NCBI GenBank assembly: GCA_046537875.1
Contig: JBKHJZ010000081.1
Span: 1-13,837 of the forward strand
DNA length: 13,837 nucleotides
Reading direction: 5' to 3'
DNA from: JBKHJZ01 sp046537875
GTDB lineage: Bacteria > Actinomycetota > Acidimicrobiia > Acidimicrobiales > VFJN01
This document shows positions 6,538 through 12,665 of this stretch, piece by piece. The notes under the pieces are model-generated. The model was given only the letters and a program-made list of their open reading frames with translations, made no database searches and was not told where the DNA came from. Position 1 is the stretch's first letter; each line of letters opens with the position of its first letter. Position numbers and translations under genes: made by a program.

Positions 6538-6750
6538 CGCGACCCCCCTCGTGACGTGCTCGCCATGCGACCGCGCCCGTCAGCCCCCGGCAGTGCTCAG
6601 CGAGGCTACTGCGCCCGCTCCATCGTGTTCCGAGAGCTCGCCCGGCGTGGGGCCCGTCCCGGGACACGGCGAGACAGGCCGGGCACCAGCGACCACCGCA
6701 TCGTCTAGATTCTGAACGGCCATCGGAAACCGGACCGCAGGGGGAGCGCG
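6538..6750. promoter_or_regulatory. Divergent HpaB / SDR intergenic region
   Basis: This 213-nt gap must hold promoters for both the HpaB gene (minus) and the SDR gene (plus). A possible -10, TAGATT, lies at 6706-6711 on the plus strand, about 40 nt before the SDR start, with no good -35. A 10-bp palindrome, GTCCCGGGAC, is at 6656-6665. I find no convincing operator pair or small gene. Confidence 0.35.
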
Positions 6751-7632
6751 ATGAAGGACCTGTCGGGCAAGGTCGCGGTCGTGACCGGCGGGGCCGGCGG
6801 CATCGGAAGGGCGCTGTGTGAGGAGCTCGTCGCCGAGGGCGCCAGGGTGGTGGTCGCCGACGTGCAGGAGGACCTGCTCGAGAAGGCCGCCGGCGAGCTG
6901 CGCGCGGGTGGCGGCGACGTGCTCGGTGTCCCCACCGACGTGTCCGACCCCGCCTCCGTGGAGGCCCTCGCCGAGCGGACCTGGTCGACCCACGGCGCAT
7001 GCCACCTGCTGTTCAACAACGCCGGTGTCGGTGCGCCCGCCGCGAAGCCCTGGGAGTCGACGCCGAACGACTGGCGCTGGGTGCTGAACGTGAACGTGCT
7101 CGGGGTGGCCAACGGCGTGACGGCGTTCGTCCCCCGCATGATCGACGACGGGCACCAGGGCCACGTGGTCAACACCTCGTCGCCCAACGGTGGCATCTCC
7201 CACATGCCGACCGCCGCCGTCTACGCCGCGAGCAAGGCCGCGGTCAGCTCCTTCACCGAGACGCTCCAGAACCAGTTCCTGGCCGACGACCTGCCCCTGC
7301 GGGCCTCGGTCTTCTATCCGTCCGGCGGCCTGCTCCGCACCGGGATGTGGGAGGCGGAGAAGACCCGGCCCGCCGACCTCGCCCGCGAACGACCACGCAC
7401 CACGCCGGCGATGACCGTGGAGAGGCTGGAGGAGCGGGCGAGGCAGGGCGGCTACGAGCTCCCCTGGCAGGACCTCAACGAGCTCGCCCGGGTGGTGCTC
7501 CAGGGCATCAGGGACGAGCGGTTCGTGATCATGATCGGCGCCGAGACGCTCGGCGAGCAGCTGCACGCCCGGGCCGACCACCTGGGCCGGGGCGACTGCC
7601 CGCCGCACGAGTCGCGCGGCGTGCTGGGGTGA
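6751..7632 (+). CDS. Short-chain dehydrogenase/reductase (SDR)
   Basis: A 293-residue classical SDR, a soluble NAD(P)-dependent alcohol dehydrogenase or ketoreductase. The Rossmann glycine motif is TGGAGGIG at residues 12-19, and an aspartate at the end of beta-2 (VVVAD, 33-37) favours NAD(H). NNAG is at 89-92. The catalytic set is S144 (NTSS), Y158 and K162 (YAASK), with one residue more than usual between Ser and Tyr. The extended C-terminal part (PADLARERPRTTPAMTVERLEER and beyond) is longer than the 250-residue core family. ATG 6751 has AGGGGGAG 5 nt upstream. It is divergent from HpaB and converges on the Rieske gene, with a 24-nt gap. A role in oxidising a hydroxylated ring or side-chain intermediate is inferred from the setting. 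Confidence 0.92.
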   Translation: MKDLSGKVAVVTGGAGGIGRALCEELVAEGARVVVADVQEDLLEKAAGELRAGGGDVLGVPTDVSDPASVEALAERTWSTHGACHLLFNNAGVGAPAAKPWESTPNDWRWVLNVNVLGVANGVTAFVPRMIDDGHQGHVVNTSSPNGGISHMPTAAVYAASKAAVSSFTETLQNQFLADDLPLRASVFYPSGGLLRTGMWEAEKTRPADLARERPRTTPAMTVERLEERARQGGYELPWQDLNELARVVLQGIRDERFVIMIGAETLGEQLHARADHLGRGDCPPHESRGVLG

Positions 7633-7646
7633 CGGGCCGGTCCGTC
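7631..7646. terminator. Short hairpin between convergent SDR and Rieske genes
   Basis: GACGG (7631-7635) pairs with CCGTC (7642-7646) around a 6-nt centre that can add one wobble pair. It overlaps the SDR stop codon and lies in the 24-nt gap between convergent genes, where a bidirectional terminator would be expected. The stem is short and has no T-run, so confidence is low. Confidence 0.25.
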
Positions 7647-7656
7647 GCCGATCAAC

Positions 7657-8712
7657 CTACGAAGAGTCGTCGAGCCCGGAGTAGAACTGCCTGGACCACC
7701 TGCGGTGCTCGAGGATGAGCTTCTCGGTCCTCGTGATGACCGGCGGGTCGCGGTAGACCTTGTTCTCCCAGATCGGGATGTCCTGGGACACGCCGGCGCA
7801 GAAGCTCTCGGCGGCCGCGTGCACCGCGTCCTCACCCGCCGCCTTGGGCGCGGTGAACACCCAGCGCACGTCCACGCTGTCCTCCTCGATCGGGGTGGTC
7901 GACGACAGGAAGGTCACGACGTCCGTCACCCGCAGCACGCCGAGGCCGAGGCCGAAGCCCTCGCGGACGAACGAGCCTCCACCCGCGATCGTCTTCTTGT
8001 AGGTGCCCTCGGTGATGAACTCGTCCTCCGGGATCGCGTCGCTGCCGTGCACGAACCGGAAGTGGGAGAAGTCCACGTTGTTCTCGGCCATGTCCTGGGC
8101 CGAGACGTTGATCTGGAACCGCTTGACGACGATCGGCGACCACTCGGGGTCGCCGAACTCCTCCACCTCGGGAACGTCGTAGAACGGCGGCTTCCCCTCG
8201 GCGTGGTACCACGCCCAGACCATGTGGTTGCGCTCGAGCGTCGGGTACGAGCGGCTGTGGGCCTTCGGTGGGATCCGCGTCATGTCGCCGTACGGGATCT
8301 CGGTGCACCGGCCGCTCTCGCCGTCGAACATCCAGCCGTGGAACGGGCACTGGATGCACGACCCCCGCACCCTGCCGCCCACGGCCAGGTGGGCGCCGAG
8401 GTGCATGCAGTGCGCGTCCATCACCCGGGGCGCTCCGTCCTCCGTGCGGTACAGCACCAGGTCGCGCCCGAAGTAGTGCAGGGCCCGCACGTCGCCCGGC
8501 GCGAGCTCGGCCGACTCGGCCACCACGAACCATCCGTTGGGGACGGGGAACGGGTACCGCCGGCCCGTGAAGTGGGTGATGCGCTGGCGGCGGTGCTGGT
8601 CGGCCAGCAGATCGGGGTCCCGGGGCATCGGCAGCCCGGCCGGCAGCCTGCCGTTCGGGGCCTTCTTGCGCACCGGTCCGGCCTCGTCGAGCGCATCGTG
8701 AAGATCCGTCAT
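7657..8712 (-). CDS. KshA-like Rieske non-haem iron oxygenase, terminal component
   Basis: A 351-residue Rieske oxygenase. The 2Fe-2S ligands are C102-M-H104 and C122-P-F-H125 (DAHCMHLGAHL, CPFHGW). The mononuclear iron site shows N211, D214, H217 and H222 in ENNVDFSHFRFVHG, with D311 (SQDIPIWENK) as the likely third ligand. This pattern and the N-terminal PNGWFVVAESAELAPGDVRALHYFGRDLVLYR resemble the 3-ketosteroid 9-alpha-hydroxylase (KshA) group, which hydroxylates steroid-like polycyclic substrates using electrons from a reductase such as KshB. No reductase or ferredoxin is encoded in the window. ATG 8712 has a G-rich GGGGGG site 3 nt upstream. It is divergent from a TetR gene that probably represses it. 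Family placement is firm; the steroid substrate is only a possibility. Confidence 0.92.
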   Translation of the reverse strand: MTDLHDALDEAGPVRKKAPNGRLPAGLPMPRDPDLLADQHRRQRITHFTGRRYPFPVPNGWFVVAESAELAPGDVRALHYFGRDLVLYRTEDGAPRVMDAHCMHLGAHLAVGGRVRGSCIQCPFHGWMFDGESGRCTEIPYGDMTRIPPKAHSRSYPTLERNHMVWAWYHAEGKPPFYDVPEVEEFGDPEWSPIVVKRFQINVSAQDMAENNVDFSHFRFVHGSDAIPEDEFITEGTYKKTIAGGGSFVREGFGLGLGVLRVTDVVTFLSSTTPIEEDSVDVRWVFTAPKAAGEDAVHAAAESFCAGVSQDIPIWENKVYRDPPVITRTEKLILEHRRWSRQFYSGLDDSS

Positions 8713-8742
8713 GGGCCCCCCGGAGGTCGCCGGACGTACAAT

Positions 8743-8762
8743 TTCTTACTCGCGCTAGAGAA
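8743..8762. promoter_or_regulatory. AT-rich imperfect dyad between Rieske and TetR genes
   Basis: TTCT (8743-8746) and AGAA (8759-8762) flank a CGCG core (8751-8754), giving an imperfect 20-bp dyad in an AT-rich island (about 8737-8763) within very GC-rich DNA. It lies between the divergent Rieske and TetR genes and is the best operator candidate there. A second dyad, GTCCG-6-CGGAC, lies at 8791-8806. Confidence 0.35.
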
Positions 8763-8823
8763 TGGCACGGCTCATCTCCGGTGGCAAGGCGTCCGGTCCT
8801 GCGGACCCGCGGGGACCCGGCAG

Positions 8824-8829
8824 TACAGT
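8824..8829 (+). promoter_or_regulatory. -10 element of a probable leaderless promoter
   Basis: TACAGT matches TANNNT and stands exactly 6 nt before ATG 8836, the same spacing as at 647-652. There is no Shine-Dalgarno sequence between them. It supports ATG 8836 as the TetR start, although the frame is open much further upstream. Confidence 0.5.
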
Positions 8830-8835
8830 GCGCCC

Positions 8836-9564
8836 ATGAGCGAGCCGGCCAGCGCAGGGCCGACCGATCGCCGGCGGGTCGGCCGGCCGGCCCGGATCAG
8901 CCGCGAGATGATCGCGAAGGCCGCGAACGAGATCGGTCTCAACGGGTTGACGCTCCGGGCGGTGGCCGATCACCTCGACGTGTCGATCGCCGCGCTGTAC
9001 CACCACGTCTCCGGCAAGGACGACCTCATGCGGTTGGCCGCGGAGTACTCCGCGCAACGCGTCCCGCTGCCGCAGGACCGCGGCCAGCACTGGGCGGTGT
9101 GGCTCCTCGAGTGGGCCGCCTACAACCGCGACGCCTTCGCCTCCGAGCCCGAGCTGCTGACGCAGTACCTCGACGGCGCGATCACGGCGGAGGCGATCGC
9201 CGGAAACGTCGACCGGATCCTCGGGGTGCTCGTCCGTCAGGGCTTCCCGATCATCGAGGCCATGACGGCGTACGAGCTGGTCAGCTCGTTCTCGATCGGC
9301 GCCGCGGTCGGGCTCATCCGCGAGCAGCGGGCCGCCGAGACGGGGAGCGCGACGCTGGCGCAGCAGGACCGCCTGCTCGCCGAGCTGGACGCCGACGACC
9401 TCCCCCACCTGCGCGAGCTGTGGGCGGAGTCCGCCAGGACCGCGCGCCCCTCGTTCACCGACCGGGTGACCACGATCCTCGTCGGCATCGGGCTCGAGCG
9501 GGGCGAGGATCCCGACGCGATCCGGCGGCTCGTCGCGGCGGCGTCGGGCGCACCGGGAGGCTGA
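8836..9564 (+). CDS. TetR-family transcriptional regulator
   Basis: A 242-residue TetR regulator. The DNA-binding domain occupies about residues 18-68: VGRPARISREMIAKAANEIG, then LTLRAVADHLDVSIAALYHHVSGKDDL, a textbook TetR helix-turn-helix. The remaining helical part (WAVWLLEWAAYNRDAF..., MTAYELVSSFSIGAAVGLIREQ) is the ligand-binding and dimer domain, and its effector is unknown. The frame extends upstream to 7705 antisense to the Rieske gene, but the HTH position and the -10 at 8824-8829 fix the start at ATG 8836. It is divergent from the Rieske oxygenase and ends 9 nt before the convergent amidohydrolase gene. It is the likely local repressor of the Rieske gene and perhaps of the right-hand operon. 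Confidence 0.92.
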   Translation: MSEPASAGPTDRRRVGRPARISREMIAKAANEIGLNGLTLRAVADHLDVSIAALYHHVSGKDDLMRLAAEYSAQRVPLPQDRGQHWAVWLLEWAAYNRDAFASEPELLTQYLDGAITAEAIAGNVDRILGVLVRQGFPIIEAMTAYELVSSFSIGAAVGLIREQRAAETGSATLAQQDRLLAELDADDLPHLRELWAESARTARPSFTDRVTTILVGIGLERGEDPDAIRRLVAAASGAPGG

Positions 9565-9573
9565 GCTGCTGGA

Positions 9574-10812
9574 TCAGGCGATGGCCTCGGCCGGCGCCTC
9601 GAGCACGACGCCCTCGCCGTGGACCTCCTCGAGCGTCGGCCCGATCCGTTCGACCAGCGGCTGCAGCGCCTCGACGTCGATCCCGTAGACCTTCGCCGCG
9701 GTGAGGCCCAGCATGCGGCGCGCCTCGTCCTCGGGAACACCGCGGAACCGCTCGCGCACGAAGTAGCGCGTGAACGGGAACGTGCCCTCGGGGTGGGGCA
9801 TGTCGTTGCCCCACATGATGTTGTCCACGCCCACGTCATGCCGGCGCTCGATGTCGTCCTCGCCCGGCGTGGACGCACCGAAGAAGCAGTTGCGGTCGAG
9901 GTAGAAGCGCGGCGGGTTGGGCAGCGCGTCCCGGAACAGCGACCCCATCTTCTTGGTGTTGTGGTAGCCGTACCACTTCTCGTCCATCTTGCGGATGACG
10001 TCGGGCACCCACCAGCAGGCGTTCTCCGCCTGCGAGTACCTCAGGTCCGGGTGGCGCTCGAACACCCCCGCCCAGATGAGCACGTGCAGCGGGCGAGCCG
10101 CCCACCACCCCGCCTCGCTGGCGTAGATCGGGCCGATGCCGTACCCGCCGGTGTAGTCGCTGGGCCCCGCGCCGGAGTGGGTGTGGAGCACCAGCCCCAG
10201 CTCCTGGGTGAGCGACCACAGCGGGTCGTACCAGGGCTCGTTGTAGGGCGGGCGGTCGAACCAGCGGGTCGGGATCAGGATGCCCCGGTGGCCGAGCTCC
10301 TTCGCCTCGCGCACGAGCTGGAGCACGGTGTCCATGTCGGGGATGATCGCCGGGATCACCGCCACGCCGATCCGGCGGTGCGGGTCGTCGGCGCAGAAGT
10401 CGGCGAGCCACCGGTTGTGTGCGCGGCACCCGGCGACCGCGAGATCGGGTTCGGACTGCGAGCCGGCGGCGAGACCGGTGCCGAACGGCGATGCGGCGAT
10501 GCGGCCGGTCCCCAGCACGTCGGCGTCGGGGAACAGCACCTCGGCGGCCACGCCCTCACGGTCGAGGATCCGGTTGCGCTCGGCGCCGTCGTAGGCGGCG
10601 GTGAGACCACCGTCGCCGTCGGTCGCGAGCTCCCACTCCCGCTGGAACTCGCTCTTCTCGCCCGACGCGATCGGCGACAGGGCGCGCAGCGCCTCGGCCT
10701 GCGCCCGGTGCTCGTCGAAGCGCTCGCGGTACCGGGGATCGAGGTAGTCCCGGTAGACGTCCGCCGGCGGCCCGGCGTGGCCGTCGGCCGAGATCAGCAG
10801 GTAGCGGTCCAT
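9574..10812 (-). CDS. Amidohydrolase_2 / ACMSD-like metal-dependent hydrolase or decarboxylase
   Basis: A 412-residue TIM-barrel protein of the amidohydrolase-2 family, whose known members include ACMSD and other non-oxidative decarboxylases and hydrolases. The first-strand metal motif is D10-G-H12 (SADGHAGP), a variant of HxH common in actinobacterial members. H210-T-H212 lies in the central barrel, and D337 in MWGNDMPHPEG near the C-terminus is the catalytic Asp position. The insert AYDGAERNRILDREGVAAEVLFPDADV is usual in this subgroup. ATG 10812 has a strong GGAGGAG site 7 nt upstream. It is last in the four-gene operon, 33 nt after the VOC gene. It may decarboxylate or hydrolyse a ring-derived carboxylate; the substrate is unknown. 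Confidence 0.9.
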   Translation of the reverse strand: MDRYLLISADGHAGPPADVYRDYLDPRYRERFDEHRAQAEALRALSPIASGEKSEFQREWELATDGDGGLTAAYDGAERNRILDREGVAAEVLFPDADVLGTGRIAASPFGTGLAAGSQSEPDLAVAGCRAHNRWLADFCADDPHRRIGVAVIPAIIPDMDTVLQLVREAKELGHRGILIPTRWFDRPPYNEPWYDPLWSLTQELGLVLHTHSGAGPSDYTGGYGIGPIYASEAGWWAARPLHVLIWAGVFERHPDLRYSQAENACWWVPDVIRKMDEKWYGYHNTKKMGSLFRDALPNPPRFYLDRNCFFGASTPGEDDIERRHDVGVDNIMWGNDMPHPEGTFPFTRYFVRERFRGVPEDEARRMLGLTAAKVYGIDVEALQPLVERIGPTLEEVHGEGVVLEAPAEAIA

Positions 10813-10845
10813 GGGCTGCTCCTCCCTCGGGCGTCGGGCCGGCGA

Positions 10846-11634
10846 TCACCCCGCATGACGCTGGACGAGCTCGACCTGGTAGCCGTCGGGATCGAGCACG
10901 AACGAGACGGTCACGTTCCACCGCTCCAGCCACGTCGGCTTCATCGTCTCGGCGTGGCCTGCGTCGACCGCCGCCCGGTGCAGGGCCTCGCAGTCGTCGG
11001 TGTAGACGTAGAGCTTCCACATGGCGGTGCCCATGTCGATCGGGGCGTCGTCGTCGAGCTTCTGGGCGAGCTGGATCTTGCCGCCCTTGCCGGCCCCGTT
11101 CTCCAGGATCGCCTCCCGGACGTTCGGGATGTCGGTCTGGCTGGTGCACGTCAGCCCCAGCGTCTCGTAGAACCGGATCGTTCGCGCCAGGTCGCAGACG
11201 TAGACGCAGTACTGGCCGACCCAGGCGTAGGTCCGGTCGTCGCCGTCGAGCCAGGGGTGGCGCTGGACCAGCTCGACCAGGTAGCCGTCGGGGTCACGCA
11301 CGAACCCGACCGTGGTGGGCCACCGCTCCAACCGCACGGGGGGCGATTCCGACCGGTACCCGGCCTCGACGGCCGACCGGTGCAGCCGCTCGATGTCGTT
11401 GGTGTTGACGTAGAGCTTCCAGAACGCGTTGCCGTGGTCGATCGGCCCGGTGCTCTCCTTCTGCTGCGCGAGCTGGATCCTGCCGCCCTTGCCGCCCGCT
11501 TCCTCCACGATCGCCTCGGCGGCGGCGGGGATATCGGTGCGGCTGGTGTTGGTGAGCCCCAGCGTCTCGTAGAAGCGCACCGCCCGGTCGAGGTCGGTGA
11601 CGTTGATGCAGTACTGGCCGAGCCAGGCATCCAT
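10846..11634 (-). CDS. Tandem VOC (glyoxalase/bleomycin-resistance fold) protein
   Basis: A 262-residue protein of two VOC domains, residues 4-126 and 138-260. They align at a constant offset of 134 with no gaps and about 78 of 123 identical positions by hand count. Each has GQYC (7, 141), RFYETLGLT (20, 154), GKGG.IQLAQ (48, 182), WKLYV (72, 206) and DPDGY.VELVQRH (114, 248). The usual metal-ligand positions appear changed: Gln at the first (Q7, Q141), Gln instead of Glu at the second (Q54, Q188), Trp or Lys where the second-half His is expected. Only the final Glu (E121, E255) is kept. A plain glyoxalase or extradiol dioxygenase is therefore unlikely. ATG 11634 lacks a Shine-Dalgarno but has a promoter 9 nt upstream. 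It is third in the operon. Confidence 0.88.
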   Translation of the reverse strand: MDAWLGQYCINVTDLDRAVRFYETLGLTNTSRTDIPAAAEAIVEEAGGKGGRIQLAQQKESTGPIDHGNAFWKLYVNTNDIERLHRSAVEAGYRSESPPVRLERWPTTVGFVRDPDGYLVELVQRHPWLDGDDRTYAWVGQYCVYVCDLARTIRFYETLGLTCTSQTDIPNVREAILENGAGKGGKIQLAQKLDDDAPIDMGTAMWKLYVYTDDCEALHRAAVDAGHAETMKPTWLERWNVTVSFVLDPDGYQVELVQRHAG

Positions 11635-11643
11635 GGTGGAGTT

Positions 11644-11671
11644 ATCGTAGCTGTTTCAGAAACTCCGTCAA
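11644..11671 (-). promoter_or_regulatory. Internal promoter with embedded palindrome ahead of the VOC gene
   Basis: On the minus strand TTGACG (11666-11671) and TACGAT (11644-11649) form a good -35/-10 pair with a 16-nt spacer. The perfect palindrome GTTTCTGAAAC (11653-11663) fills the spacer. The -35 overlaps the TGA stop of the LLM gene. The -10 ends 9 nt before ATG 11634, so the transcript would be nearly leaderless, in line with the missing Shine-Dalgarno. A regulator bound at the palindrome would control the VOC and amidohydrolase genes separately from the upstream genes. Confidence 0.6.
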
Positions 11672-12630
11672 GAGCCGGCGACCACCTCCGCCGCCCTGCG
11701 CAGGTAGGGCCACGCCGTCGCGGGCGGGATGCCGCCGCACAGCGGGTGCAACGCGAGATACCCCTGCTCCCGGAGCAGCTCACGAGCCTCGTCCTCGGTC
11801 ACGATGCGGTGCGAGCGGCGCTCCGCACGGAGCTCCTCCACCGTGGTCGCCGCGGAGAGGCTCACCGTGGTGGTGTCCCCGCCGTTCCAGCCGGCGTACG
11901 TCGTGGCGTCCCGCAGCAGGCAGGGGCCGAGCTCGTCCCACGCCCGGTCGAGGTCGTCGGCGACGAAGGTGGCCTGGGACGTCTCGGGCGACGGGAGCGT
12001 GATCTGCCCCGGCTCCCGCCCCACGGCCGCGCACTCGGCCAGGTAGGCCTCCCGCAGCTCCTCCCGATCGGTCTGCGCCAGCAGGTCGAGGCCGAACCGG
12101 GCGGCCCGGCGGGCCGCGGCGCACGACGCACCGCCGTAGGCCAGCGGTGGCCCGCCCGGCGTCGACGGCCGCGGGCGGACGCGGCCCGAGCGGGTCCCGT
12201 CCCCCACCCGGCCCTCGCGCAGCGCGTCGAGCAACACCGGGAGCCTGGCCTCCACGAGCGCGGCCCGCTCGGCGAACGGCAGGCCGTACAGCGCGAACTC
12301 CTCCGGCCGGTACCCGAGCCCGAGGACGACCGACACCCGCCCACCGCTCACCAGGTCGAGCACCACGAGGTCCTCGGCGAGCCGGACGGGGTCGTACAGC
12401 GGAAGGATCGCCGCCGCCACCAGGATGGGAACCGACTCGGTACGGCCCGCCAGGGCGGCGGCCATCATCAGCGGGGACGGCAGGTGACCCTCCGCGCTGT
12501 GGTGCTCGGAGAGCGCCACCGCGAGGCATCCGTGATGCTCGGCCCACGCGGCCATGTCGAGCGCGGCGCGGTAGAGGTCGGGCGCCGCGGCGTCGGGACC
12601 CTCGCGGAGATCGAAGCGCATCATGAACAC
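11668..12630 (-). CDS. LLM-class flavin/F420-dependent oxidoreductase
   Basis: A 320-residue luciferase-like (LLM) TIM-barrel oxidoreductase using FMN or F420. E42-H43-H44 (LSEHHSAEGHLPSP) is the N-terminal signature. DLVSGGRVSVVLGLGYRPEEFALYG (92 onward) is the conserved cofactor region, and GGPPLAYGGAS the next strand. This subgroup includes monooxygenases and F420-dependent dehydrogenases; the sequence does not decide between them. The start is GTG 12630, with GGGAGG (12637-12642) 6 nt upstream; the ATGs at 12624 and 12621 have poorer spacing. It follows the acyl-CoA synthetase by 35 nt and precedes the VOC gene by 33 nt. Its stop codon lies inside the -35 of the VOC promoter. Confidence 0.9.
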   Translation of the reverse strand: MFMMRFDLREGPDAAAPDLYRAALDMAAWAEHHGCLAVALSEHHSAEGHLPSPLMMAAALAGRTESVPILVAAAILPLYDPVRLAEDLVVLDLVSGGRVSVVLGLGYRPEEFALYGLPFAERAALVEARLPVLLDALREGRVGDGTRSGRVRPRPSTPGGPPLAYGGASCAAARRAARFGLDLLAQTDREELREAYLAECAAVGREPGQITLPSPETSQATFVADDLDRAWDELGPCLLRDATTYAGWNGGDTTTVSLSAATTVEELRAERRSHRIVTEDEARELLREQGYLALHPLCGGIPPATAWPYLRRAAEVVAGS

Positions 12631-12665
12631 CGGCAGCCTCCCGTCCCGTCAGGTCGCTGGCCTCG

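Noticed and set aside
4724..7000. A minus-strand open frame of 758 codons over the HpaB region.
   Set aside because: It is a shifted frame of the HpaB and PflX-like genes with Arg/Pro/Ala-rich translation; the HpaB frame holds all family motifs.
7705..8835. An N-terminal extension of the TetR frame, about 377 codons antisense to the Rieske gene.
   Set aside because: The extension has no domain. The TetR HTH sits at the expected distance from ATG 8836, which has its own -10 hexamer.
10846..11634. Tandem VOC protein as a type I extradiol ring-cleavage dioxygenase.
   Set aside because: The two-domain size fits, but the His-His-Glu iron ligands are not seen at the VOC ligand positions in either half.
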